Assembly (NCBI GenBank): GCA_031281815.1
Contig: JAITEY010000222.1
Coordinates: forward strand, 1-12,462
Direction: 5' to 3'
Origin: Desulfovibrio sp.
Lineage (GTDB): Bacteria > Desulfobacterota > Desulfovibrionia > Desulfovibrionales > Desulfovibrionaceae
DNA: 12,462 nucleotides
Shown: positions 7,277-12,462 of the stretch, in pieces
Numbering within the stretch: the first letter of the stretch is position 1
Layout: the number at the start of each line of letters is the position of its first letter
Notes under the pieces: model-generated
The model's database searches: none
The model's input: only the letters and a program-made list of their open reading frames with translations
What the model was told of the DNA's origin: nothing
Program-made: the position numbers and the translations under genes

Positions 7277-9112
7277 ATGCGCGCACCGCAGAAACCCGCG
7301 CTGAAACGCGCCGGCCGGTTCTTCCCGGCCCGCACGGCCGGTCTGATTGTTCCGGCCGTCTTGTGCGCCGTCGTTGTGTGCATCGCTGTTCTGCGTTACG
7401 CGCCCGGGCCGTTCCCGGAACCACCGCGGCACGACCTCCAGGCTGCCGGCACGGACACACTGCCGGCGGCGAACACGGACGCGCCGTCCGCCGCCGGACC
7501 GGAAGCCACAGCAAACAACACGGTTCCTTCCCCCGCGCAGGGGGCGGCGCCGGACCGCGCCGGCGCCGGAGAAAACGCCGCGGCCCGGTCCTCCGCGAGC
7601 GCGCACGGCCCGCAAGCGAATCTCGAACGCGCCCAAAGCCGCGACATCCCCCAAGCCTCCGCGCCCGGTACACAAGCACGGCAGGCGGATGATGACGGAA
7701 CGCATCAGGCGTCCGCGGGCGCGCACGGCACGACGGCCTCCCCGCTCCAAAACCTTCCGCCTGCCGCGTCCGAAAACGCGCCTGCCGCGCGCCTGCCCTT
7801 CAACTGCACTGTGGACGCCGGACGCTTCAACCTCCTGAAAATGGGCGAGGAAGGCCCCACCCTGCTGGTCATCGGCGGCATCCAGGGCGACGAGCCGGGG
7901 GGATTTTCCGCCGCCGCCCTTCTGGCTTCGCATTACCGCATACACAAGGGGAGCGTATGGGTGGTGCCGGACCTCAATTTCCCCAGCATCCTGCAACGCA
8001 GCCGGGGACTTTTCGGAGACATGAACCGCAAATTCGCGGCGCTGGCCCCCTCCGACCCCGAGTACGACACCATAGCCCGCATCAAGAGCATCCTGCTGGA
8101 CTCCGACGTGGACCTCATCCTCAACCTGCACGACGGCAGCGGCTTCTACCGCCCGACCTGGGAAGGCCCGCTGCACAACCCCAAGCGCTGGGGACAATCC
8201 CTGATCATAGACCAGGAGAAAATGTCCGTGCCCCCCTTCCTGCTCCAGGAAACCGCGGGTCACGTTGAAGTCGAGGTGAACCGCGCCCTGCTCCACCCCG
8301 GACACCGCTACTACATCCACAACACCCTGACGGCCCTCGGCAACACGGAAATGGAAAAAACCCTGAGCTGGTTCTCGGTGAGCAACGGCAAACCGGCCTT
8401 CGGCATTGAGGCCAGCAAGGAATTCACCACGGAATACCGTTCCTATTACCATCTGAATGTGGTGGAAGCCTTCATGCGCCGCATGGGCATTGCATTCGAC
8501 CGGGATTTTCCCCTGACTCCGGAGGGAGTGCTGCGCGCGCTGAACTCCGACCTCATCCTGACCGCCTTCAACGACAGGCTTGTGCTGCTTCTGGACAACG
8601 TGCGCCCGGTGCTGACCCGCATACCGTTTCCCCACAGGGGCAGCCGCGGCTTCCGCAGTTCCAAACCCCTGCTCGCGCCGGTGCAGGACGGAGAAGGGTG
8701 GCGCGTTGCCTACGGCAACCGCACCTTGACGCGCATCCAGCCGGAATATATGGAATTCGACGAGTCCCCGGCGTCCTTTGACCTGCTTGTGGACGGCCGC
8801 CGGCGCAAGGTCTCGCCCGGCGAAATCGTCCGGGTTGCCGGAACCTTTCAGGTGGATGTCCCGGCGGGCTGCCGCGTGAACGCCATCGGGGCGCAGAAGG
8901 AAGTCAGGGGCAGCGAGGCGGGGGTGCGTTTGCGCCGGCAGGATTTCATGCCGCGCTTTTCCATGGACAAAGACGCTTTCGTGTACCGCATTGAAGTTTA
9001 CCGGGGCAAAGCCTTTGCCGGCATGTTTCTTGTGGATTTCGGCCGCGCGCCGGACCCGCGCCGCGACCCCATGACGGCCGTGGCCGGCCCTGAATCCGCG
9101 CTGGGGCGTTGA
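7277..9112 (+). CDS. csd4: Membrane-anchored M99 family peptidoglycan carboxypeptidase (Csd4/Pgp1-like)
   Basis: A 611-residue protein. Csd4 of Helicobacter and Pgp1 of Campylobacter trim the muramyl tripeptide to a dipeptide and so set helical cell shape; the same reaction is inferred here. Residues 20-39 form one hydrophobic segment after a basic N-terminus, an uncleaved anchor placing the enzyme in the periplasm. Residues 45-172 are a low-complexity Ala/Pro/Thr/Gly linker. The catalytic domain (about 174-410) has VIGGIQGDEPGGF with Gln203 and Glu206, and LNLHDGSGFYR with His285. The Gln replaces the usual zinc-binding His of M14 enzymes and is the hallmark of M99. The Glu206-to-His285 spacing (79) equals that of Csd4 Glu49-His128 as I recall it. 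FGIEASKEF gives Glu378 as the catalytic acid. The rest (about 430-600) fits the two small C-terminal M99 domains. The ribosome-binding site is weak (AAGAG at 7265-7269). A vibrioid host would suit the role. The symbol is by homology. Confidence 0.85.
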   Translation: MRAPQKPALKRAGRFFPARTAGLIVPAVLCAVVVCIAVLRYAPGPFPEPPRHDLQAAGTDTLPAANTDAPSAAGPEATANNTVPSPAQGAAPDRAGAGENAAARSSASAHGPQANLERAQSRDIPQASAPGTQARQADDDGTHQASAGAHGTTASPLQNLPPAASENAPAARLPFNCTVDAGRFNLLKMGEEGPTLLVIGGIQGDEPGGFSAAALLASHYRIHKGSVWVVPDLNFPSILQRSRGLFGDMNRKFAALAPSDPEYDTIARIKSILLDSDVDLILNLHDGSGFYRPTWEGPLHNPKRWGQSLIIDQEKMSVPPFLLQETAGHVEVEVNRALLHPGHRYYIHNTLTALGNTEMEKTLSWFSVSNGKPAFGIEASKEFTTEYRSYYHLNVVEAFMRRMGIAFDRDFPLTPEGVLRALNSDLILTAFNDRLVLLLDNVRPVLTRIPFPHRGSRGFRSSKPLLAPVQDGEGWRVAYGNRTLTRIQPEYMEFDESPASFDLLVDGRRRKVSPGEIVRVAGTFQVDVPAGCRVNAIGAQKEVRGSEAGVRLRRQDFMPRFSMDKDAFVYRIEVYRGKAFAGMFLVDFGRAPDPRRDPMTAVAGPESALGR

Positions 9113-9131
9113 CCGGCGGGAGTTGATTGTA

Positions 9132-9151
9132 GGCCTCCGGCGGCCGGAGCC
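9132..9151 (+). other. Hairpin downstream of the M99 peptidase
   Basis: CTCCGG-CGG-CCGGAG is a perfect 6-bp stem with a 3-base loop, extendable by GG/CC around one bulged C. It starts 20 bases after the peptidase stop. No T-run follows, so intrinsic termination is not supported. The rest of the spacer to nikR also repeats CGCGGAG (9211-9217 and 9239-9245), but I could not recognise a defined NikR operator. Confidence 0.35.
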
Positions 9152-9253
9152 GGCCCGGGCAGGCGTAAGGCTGATGAGTTCACCGGCCGGCCGGCACTCT
9201 CATTATGTAACGCGGAGAGGGGGCTATTTCACTCTTCTCGCGGAGTATGCAGT

Positions 9254-9673
9254 ATGGGCAAAACCATCCGTTTCGGCGTTTCCCTGGATGCCGACCTGCT
9301 GGAACCCTTTGACGCGCTCTCGGCCGAGCGCGGCTGCCCGTCGCGTTCCGAGGCCATACGGGACCTCATCCGCAACGCCCTCGTACAGCAGGAATGGGAG
9401 GATTCCGCAGCTGAGGTCGCGGCCACGCTCACCCTCGTCTACGACCATCATCTGAGCGATCTTGCGCAACGCGTCATTTCCGCCCAGCACGAAGCCCATC
9501 ATCTGATCGTCACCACACTGCACGTGCATCTGGACCATCGCCATTGCCTGGAAGTGCTGGTCCTCAGGGGACCGGGCGGTGAAGTGCGCGACCTCGGCAA
9601 ACGCCTTGCGGCCGTCAGGGGCGTCATGTTCGGCAGCCTTACCCCGGCCACTACCGGCGAAAACCTGTGCTGA
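9254..9673 (+). CDS. nikR: Nickel-responsive transcriptional regulator NikR
   Basis: A 139-residue cytoplasmic repressor or regulator that binds DNA when loaded with nickel. The N-terminal ribbon-helix-helix (about 2-45, KTIRFGVSLDADLLEPFDAL and SRSEAIRDLIRNAL) is the DNA-binding part. The C-terminal ACT-like domain (about 55-135) has the high-affinity nickel ligands His79, His90, His92 and Cys98 in VISAQHEAHH and TLHVHLDHRHC. These align one for one with His76, His87, His89 and Cys95 of E. coli NikR. Length is typical. A GGAG at 9242-9245 precedes the ATG by 8 bases. It lies 141 bp after the M99 peptidase and is probably a separate unit. Its targets here are unknown. Likely classes are nickel uptake, NiFe hydrogenase or urease genes, and urtA lies 1.9 kb downstream. 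Confidence 0.96.
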   Translation: MGKTIRFGVSLDADLLEPFDALSAERGCPSRSEAIRDLIRNALVQQEWEDSAAEVAATLTLVYDHHLSDLAQRVISAQHEAHHLIVTTLHVHLDHRHCLEVLVLRGPGGEVRDLGKRLAAVRGVMFGSLTPATTGENLC

Positions 9674-9780
9674 CCGCGCAGAACGCACCCGATGCGGGCA
9701 AGGACCGTGTCAACGGCTTTGCCGGGGTCAACCGGAAATCTTTCTGAAGGGAGAGATTCCAAACCATAAAGGACTGTAGT

Positions 9781-10344
9781 ATGAATGCAGTGATGCAGAC
9801 TATCAAGCAACGTCGTTCGGTACGCAAGTATCAATCCTGCCAAATTCCCCGGGAAGAATGCAGAAGCATCGTCGAAGCCGGGTTGTACGCTCCTTCCGGA
9901 ATGAATCGCCAGCCTGTGCATATTACCGTGGTGCGCCGAAACGACCTCATAGACCGCGTCACGGCGGAATTGAAGGCGGCTGTGGCGCGCATGCCGGGCA
10001 ACCGCTACAGGGATTATGTCGGAGCGGCGAGCTACACGGTCAATTTCGGCGCGCCTACCTTCATGATTGTCTCGGCAAACCCCTCGCGCGCCGCCACGGC
10101 GGAAGCGGACTGCGCCTGCGCGCTGGAAAACATGTTTCTGGCCGCGCACTCTTTCGGCATCGGTTCCTGTTGGGTCAACCAGCTCGGGTCCGTCACCGAC
10201 GACGGCGCGTTTCAACGTTTTCTGCAAGAGGAACTGGCCTTCCCGGCCGGTAACATCATTTTCGGCGCCGCCGCTTTCGGCTATCACGCAGGGGATTTTC
10301 CGCCGGCTCCGCCCCGCAGAGGCAGCAGCAACTGGGTTGAATGA
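9781..10344 (+). CDS. Nitroreductase family FMN oxidoreductase
   Basis: A 187-residue small flavoenzyme of the nitroreductase fold. RRSVRKY (12-18) is the N-terminal FMN-phosphate-contacting motif. APSGMNRQP (37-45) is the second conserved motif, and the ALENMFLAAHSFGIGSCWVN region (about 116-135) is the helix and strand typical of the family core. The natural substrate cannot be assigned, since members act on quinones, nitro compounds, enoates or nucleotides. The ATG is supported by AAGGA at 9768-9772 with 7-base spacing. An in-frame Met at codon 5 is a less likely start. It stands alone, 107 bp after nikR, and its TGA lies in the left arm of a downstream hairpin. Confidence 0.9.
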   Translation: MNAVMQTIKQRRSVRKYQSCQIPREECRSIVEAGLYAPSGMNRQPVHITVVRRNDLIDRVTAELKAAVARMPGNRYRDYVGAASYTVNFGAPTFMIVSANPSRAATAEADCACALENMFLAAHSFGIGSCWVNQLGSVTDDGAFQRFLQEELAFPAGNIIFGAAAFGYHAGDFPPAPPRRGSSNWVE

Positions 10345-10373
10345 AACGCTGCCGGGCACGGCAGGATGTTTCA
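10342..10373 (+). terminator. Probable terminator of the nitroreductase gene
   Basis: TGAAAC (10342-10347, including the stop codon) pairs with GTTTCA (10368-10373). Inside this, CTGCCG (10349-10354) pairs with CGGCAG (10359-10364) around a GGCA loop. An A-rich side, a G+C stem and a short T side make this terminator-like, though the T-run is only three long. Confidence 0.45.
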
Positions 10374-10430
10374 ATCCATATCCGGCTCCGTCCGCCGGCC
10401 TGCTCCGCTGAAACATTGCGCGGTGCCGTG

Positions 10431-10457
10431 CCGGCTTGGGGCCGGATATTCTCATTT
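10431..10457 (+). terminator. Weak second terminator-like hairpin before the toxin-antitoxin promoter
   Basis: CCGGC-TTGGG-GCCGG (10431-10445) is followed by ATATTCTCATTT, a moderately T-rich tail. It would insulate the relB promoter 39 bases further on. The preceding TGCCGTGCCGGC (10424-10435) is also an inverted, one-base-shorter copy of 10351-10363. Confidence 0.35.
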
Positions 10458-10483
10458 GCGGATTCCGCACCTCAAAAAAGGCT

Positions 10484-10512
10484 TTGATTTTGTAATGCGC
10501 CCGCATTACAAT
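10484..10512 (+). promoter_or_regulatory. Sigma70 promoter of the relB-yafQ module
   Basis: TTGATT (10484-10489), exactly 17 bases, then TACAAT (10507-10512). The match is 4 of 6 in the -35 box and 5 of 6 in the -10 box. A start near 10519 would leave a very short leader with the AGAAGGAG ribosome-binding site at 10521-10528, 8 bases before the relB ATG. Confidence 0.75.
10492..10509. promoter_or_regulatory. Palindromic operator, likely RelB/RelB-YafQ autoregulation site
   Basis: GTAATGCG-CC-CGCATTAC is a perfect 8-bp inverted repeat with a 2-base centre. It covers the promoter spacer and the first half of the -10 box, so a bound ribbon-helix-helix antitoxin would block RNA polymerase. Autoregulation by the antitoxin or the complex is standard for this family. 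The specific binding is inferred. Confidence 0.7.
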
Positions 10513-10536
10513 GCAAAGCAAGAAGGAGCCCAAGCT

Positions 10537-10797
10537 ATGTCTCAGAATCAACTTGTTCAAGCTCATGTTAGTGGAGAAGTTAAAGCCCAAGCGACAGCCG
10601 TCCTGGCTGAAATAGGACTCACTGTGTCGGAGGCCGTGCAAATTTTACTAACGAAGGTAGCCCGCGATAAAATGCTGCCGCTTGAATTGCTGACCCCAAA
10701 TGAGACGACGCTCTCGGCAATGGCAGATGCCGAAGCCGGAAAAGTCGAAACTGTTACAATTGATGAAATACGGGCAGCAATCCGTGCGAACGATTAG
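10537..10797 (+). CDS. relB: RelB/DinJ family antitoxin
   Basis: An 86-residue antitoxin. The N-terminal part (about 4-50: LVQAHVSGEVKAQATAVLAEIGLTVSEAVQILLTKVAR) is the ribbon-helix-helix DNA-binding fold of RelB/DinJ. The C-terminal tail (about 55-86, acidic, ending TIDEIRAAIRAND) should wrap the toxin. The ATG at 10537 follows AGAAGGAG at 8 bases. An in-frame extension to 10366 runs through the promoter and hairpins and is not used. The gene overlaps the toxin start by 14 bp, the usual arrangement for coupled production. Composition is less G+C-rich than the neighbours (31 of 60 in one line counted, against 40 of 60 in the peptidase gene), suggesting transfer. Confidence 0.92.
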   Translation: MSQNQLVQAHVSGEVKAQATAVLAEIGLTVSEAVQILLTKVARDKMLPLELLTPNETTLSAMADAEAGKVETVTIDEIRAAIRAND

Positions 10798-11065
10798 ACA
10801 GACCGGACAGTTCAAACGTGATCTGGCACGAAAAGCGAAAGGTAAATACCGTACTATATTGGAAGATACCTTGGTACCTGTAGTGACGGCTCTAGCTGCT
10901 GATAATCCGTTGGAAATACGTCATCGCGATCATGCGCTGACGGGAGCCTGGAAAAATTACCGCGACTGTCACATCAAACCCGACTTGGTGCTGATTTATC
11001 AGAAGCCGGATGACGAAACCCTGTATCTTGTCCGTTTAGGCTCGCATGCAGATCTCGGTATTTGA
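10784..11065 (+). CDS. yafQ: YafQ family mRNA interferase toxin
   Basis: A 93-residue toxin of the RelE/ParE superfamily, expected to cut mRNA on the ribosome. With the GTG at 10784 as start, the protein begins (M)RTIRQTGQFKRDLARK like YafQ relatives. It carries His50 (RHRDHALTG), His63 and Asp67 (YRDCHIKPDLVLIY), and His88 (LGSHADLG). These align with the E. coli YafQ residues His50, His63, Asp67 and His87 that I recall as active-site residues, so the toxin looks intact. An ATG at 10763 would add seven residues and cannot be excluded. The GTG start overlaps relB by 14 bp and has no strong ribosome-binding site, which fits translational coupling. Composition is low in G+C (26 of 60 in the line from 10801). 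Confidence 0.9.
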   Translation: MRTIRQTGQFKRDLARKAKGKYRTILEDTLVPVVTALAADNPLEIRHRDHALTGAWKNYRDCHIKPDLVLIYQKPDDETLYLVRLGSHADLGI

Positions 11066-11400
11066 CATAAAGCTCTTTGCGGCCGGCACGGCACAACCGC
11101 AGACATACGGCCGCTCTGCCCGGAAAAAATCTCCGGAACGACCATCCCCGCCCGCGCCGAATACCCCCCAAGCAGCCGGCTCCCGAGTAATTTACAAAAA
11201 TGTCGATAATACCGCGGTTGCAGGTAAAACACGCGTACCGGCAGCCGTCTCGCCCGGTAACCGCAATCCCGCCGGATCGCCGCAACATGCGCACATCTGC
11301 CGTCGGCCGGCAGTACGCGCCGGTTCGAAAACGAAAAAAACTTTCCACACAAATGTACGGTTATCGGCGGCAAACACTCGCCGCCCCGCGCACAACACCC

Positions 11401-11439
11401 GAATATTATTCTATAATGGGCCTGTAGAATATATATTGC
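11401..11439 (+). promoter_or_regulatory. AT-rich promoter and operator-like patch upstream of urtA
   Basis: A perfect TATAAT lies at 11412-11417 within an otherwise G+C-rich spacer. It is flanked by two AT-rich palindromes, GAATATTATTC (11401-11411) and AATATATATT (11428-11437). At 17 bases upstream the -35 position reads CGCACA, a poor match, so the promoter would need an activator or another sigma factor. Placement 120 bases before urtA makes it the best candidate for that gene. Confidence 0.4.
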
Positions 11440-11446
11440 ATGAGTA

Positions 11447-11463
11447 CGGCAGAACATCTGCCG
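11447..11463 (+). other. Perfect hairpin in the putative urtA leader
   Basis: CGGCAGA-ACA-TCTGCCG forms a 7-bp perfect stem with a 3-base loop, 74 to 90 bases before the urtA ATG. No known riboswitch core was recognised around it. I looked for guanidine ykkC-type and ACGR-loop motifs and did not see them. Confidence 0.4.
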
Positions 11464-11536
11464 CCGGCGGGACCGGCACCCGGCCCCGTTCCTGCGCACA
11501 GCGTTTTACAACCGCAATCATCAGGAGAACACCGCG

Positions 11537-12462
11537 ATGATCAGAAAATTCGTCATCCCGCTGCTTGTCGGCGTTCTGGCTTTGTGCGGAACGGCCTTTG
11601 CCGCCGATACCGTCAAGGTCGGCATACTCCACTCCCTCTCCGGCACCATGGCCATAAGCGAAACCACGTTGAAAGACGTCATGCTCATGCTCATTGAGGA
11701 ACAGAACCAAAAAGGCGGACTGCTCGGCAAAAAGCTCGAAGCCGTGGTCGTCGACCCGGCCTCGGACTGGCCGCTGTTCGCGGAACGCGCCCGCGAACTG
11801 CTGACGCAACGCAAGGTCGCCGCCGTTTTCGGCTGTTGGACCTCCGTATCCCGCAAATCCGTGCTGCCCGTCTTCGAAGGCGAAAACGGCCTGCTGTTTT
11901 ATCCTGTGCAGTACGAAGGCGAAGAATCCTCGCGCAACGTCATTTATACCGGCGCGGCCCCGAACCAGCAGGCCATACCCGCCGTGGACTACCTGATCAA
12001 CGACCTGGGGGTGAAACGCTTCGTCCTTGCCGGCACCGACTATGTCTTCCCGCGCACGGCCAACAAAATCCTTGAAGCCTACCTGAAAGGCAAGGGAACA
12101 GCCGATGCCGACATCCTGATCAACTACACCCCCTTCGGCCATTCCGACTGGCAGTCCATCATCGCCGAAATCAAGAAATTCGGCTCGGCAGGCAAGAAAA
12201 CGGCCATCATTTCCACCATCAACGGCGACGCCAACGTTCCCTTCTACAAGGAACTGGCCAACCAGGGCGTTTCCGCCGCCGACATTCCCGTCATGGCCTT
12301 TTCCGTCGGCGAGGAAGAACTGTCCGGCATAGACACCAAACCTCTGGTCGGGCATCTGGCCGCCTGGAACTACTTTATGAGCGTGGACAACCCGGCCAAT
12401 GCCGAGTTCATCAAAAAATGGCACGCCTTCATCAAAGACCCCAAACGCGTGACCAACGACCC
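11537..12462 (+). CDS. urtA: Urea ABC transporter substrate-binding protein, 3' end beyond window
   Basis: The first 308 codons of a periplasmic binding protein, against about 400-440 residues for the full family; the window edge cuts it. Residues 1-22 (MIRKFVIPLLVGVLALCGTAFA) are a Sec signal peptide with an AFA-AD cleavage site. The mature part begins DTVKVGILHSLSGTMAISETTLKD, the type I leucine-binding/amide-binding fold. Further family signatures are VAAVFGCWTSVSRKSVLPVFE, LLFYPVQYEGEESSRNVIYTGAAPNQQAIPAV and TIINGDANVPFYKELANQG-like regions. The FYPVQYEGEE and PNQQ stretches point to UrtA rather than a branched-chain amino-acid binder. A short-chain amide binder (AmiC/FmdD-like) is the main alternative. 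AGGAG at 11523-11527 sits 9 bases before the ATG. The remaining urtBCDE and perhaps urease genes would be expected to the right, which is not visible. Confidence 0.9.
   Translation, partial: MIRKFVIPLLVGVLALCGTAFAADTVKVGILHSLSGTMAISETTLKDVMLMLIEEQNQKGGLLGKKLEAVVVDPASDWPLFAERARELLTQRKVAAVFGCWTSVSRKSVLPVFEGENGLLFYPVQYEGEESSRNVIYTGAAPNQQAIPAVDYLINDLGVKRFVLAGTDYVFPRTANKILEAYLKGKGTADADILINYTPFGHSDWQSIIAEIKKFGSAGKKTAIISTINGDANVPFYKELANQGVSAADIPVMAFSVGEEELSGIDTKPLVGHLAAWNYFMSVDNPANAEFIKKWHAFIKDPKRVTND

Larger units (their letters stand above)
11066..11536. other. 471-bp stretch with no recognisable gene
   Basis: Reading frames on both strands give Arg/Pro/Ala/Cys-rich translations without family character, start signals or codon pattern. 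The stretch holds dispersed hairpins: GCGGCCG/CGGCCGC at 11079-11114, CTGCCG-TCGGC-CGGCAG at 11297-11313 and CGGCAGA-ACA-TCTGCCG at 11447-11463. It also has an AT-rich promoter-like patch at 11401-11440. The last 110 bases are probably the urtA leader. Confidence 0.7.

Noticed and set aside
4161..7304. A stop-free 1047-codon plus-strand frame opposite nrdJ and nadD
   Set aside because: It lies antisense to two genes with intact family motifs. Its translation is Arg/Gly/His/Gln-rich with no domain character. Such frames arise from G/C-ending codons on the real strand.
7211..8635. A 474-codon minus-strand frame opposite the M99 peptidase
   Set aside because: Antisense to conserved zinc-site motifs; Val/Gly/Arg-rich translation without family resemblance.
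10366..10536. In-frame extension of RelB upstream to 10366
   Set aside because: It would translate through the hairpins, promoter and operator; the ATG at 10537 has a strong ribosome-binding site and gives a normal RelB length.
11424..11536. Guanidine (ykkC or mini-ykkC) riboswitch before urtA
   Set aside because: Considered because these RNAs control urea/guanidine genes, but the ykkC conserved core is absent and the hairpin loop is ACA, not ACGR.
11440..11697. 85-codon frame starting in the urtA leader
   Set aside because: It overlaps urtA out of frame, has no ribosome-binding site and gives a Pro/His/Arg-rich translation; not a credible gene or clear leader peptide.
1..12462. CRISPR array, tRNA, rRNA, or insertion sequence
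   Set aside because: No regularly spaced direct repeats, tRNA-like cloverleaf, rRNA segment or transposase frame was recognised on either strand.

Overview
The window reads like a G+C-rich, strictly or mostly anaerobic deltaproteobacterium, most likely of the Desulfovibrionaceae. This is inferred from gene content and composition, since no rRNA or taxonomic marker is present. The evidence is a coenzyme-B12-dependent (class II, oxygen-independent) ribonucleotide reductase, a NikR nickel regulator, a GH57/DUF3536 alpha-glucan enzyme, and an M99-type cell-shape carboxypeptidase suited to a curved cell. Urea uptake plus nickel control would fit a urease-positive member such as a Bilophila-like organism, but no urease gene lies in the window.

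Layout, left to right. (1) 18-341, plus strand: a small AT-rich antitoxin-like gene with no visible toxin and an odd C-terminus. It runs tail to tail into the next unit. (2) 3888-314, minus strand: a two-gene unit of a GH57/DUF3536 glycoside hydrolase followed 11 bp later by a CgeB-like glycosyltransferase. It is driven by a readable sigma70-type promoter at 3924-3952, with a 14-bp direct repeat just upstream. (3) 7214-4080, minus strand: nadD (NAD biosynthesis), then nrdJ (deoxyribonucleotide synthesis), separated by 174 bp that hold two perfect or near-perfect hairpins. (4) 7277-9673, plus strand: a membrane-anchored M99 (Csd4/Pgp1-like) peptidoglycan carboxypeptidase divergent from nadD, then nikR. 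(5) 9781-10344, plus strand: a small nitroreductase, followed by a hairpin-rich spacer. (6) 10484-11065, plus strand: a compact RelB/DinJ-YafQ toxin-antitoxin module of lower G+C, with a consensus-spaced promoter and a perfect palindromic operator laid over its spacer and -10 box. (7) 11066-11536: a 471-bp stretch without a gene that holds hairpins and an AT-rich promoter-like patch. (8) 11537 to the right edge: urtA, the periplasmic urea-binding protein of an ABC importer, truncated by the window end.

Most genes are housekeeping or known accessory families, and I did not find a convincing wholly new system. The points most worth a second look are: the exact conservation of the unusual Gln zinc ligand and ligand spacing of M99 peptidases in a tethered, long-linker architecture; the GH57-glycosyltransferase pair, in which the transferase carries a Pro/Ala/Arg-rich insertion; the textbook operator-promoter of the YafQ module with its hairpin spacer; a hairpin motif (CTGCCG/CGGCAG) recurring in three spacers; and the possible nickel-urea link between nikR and urtA.
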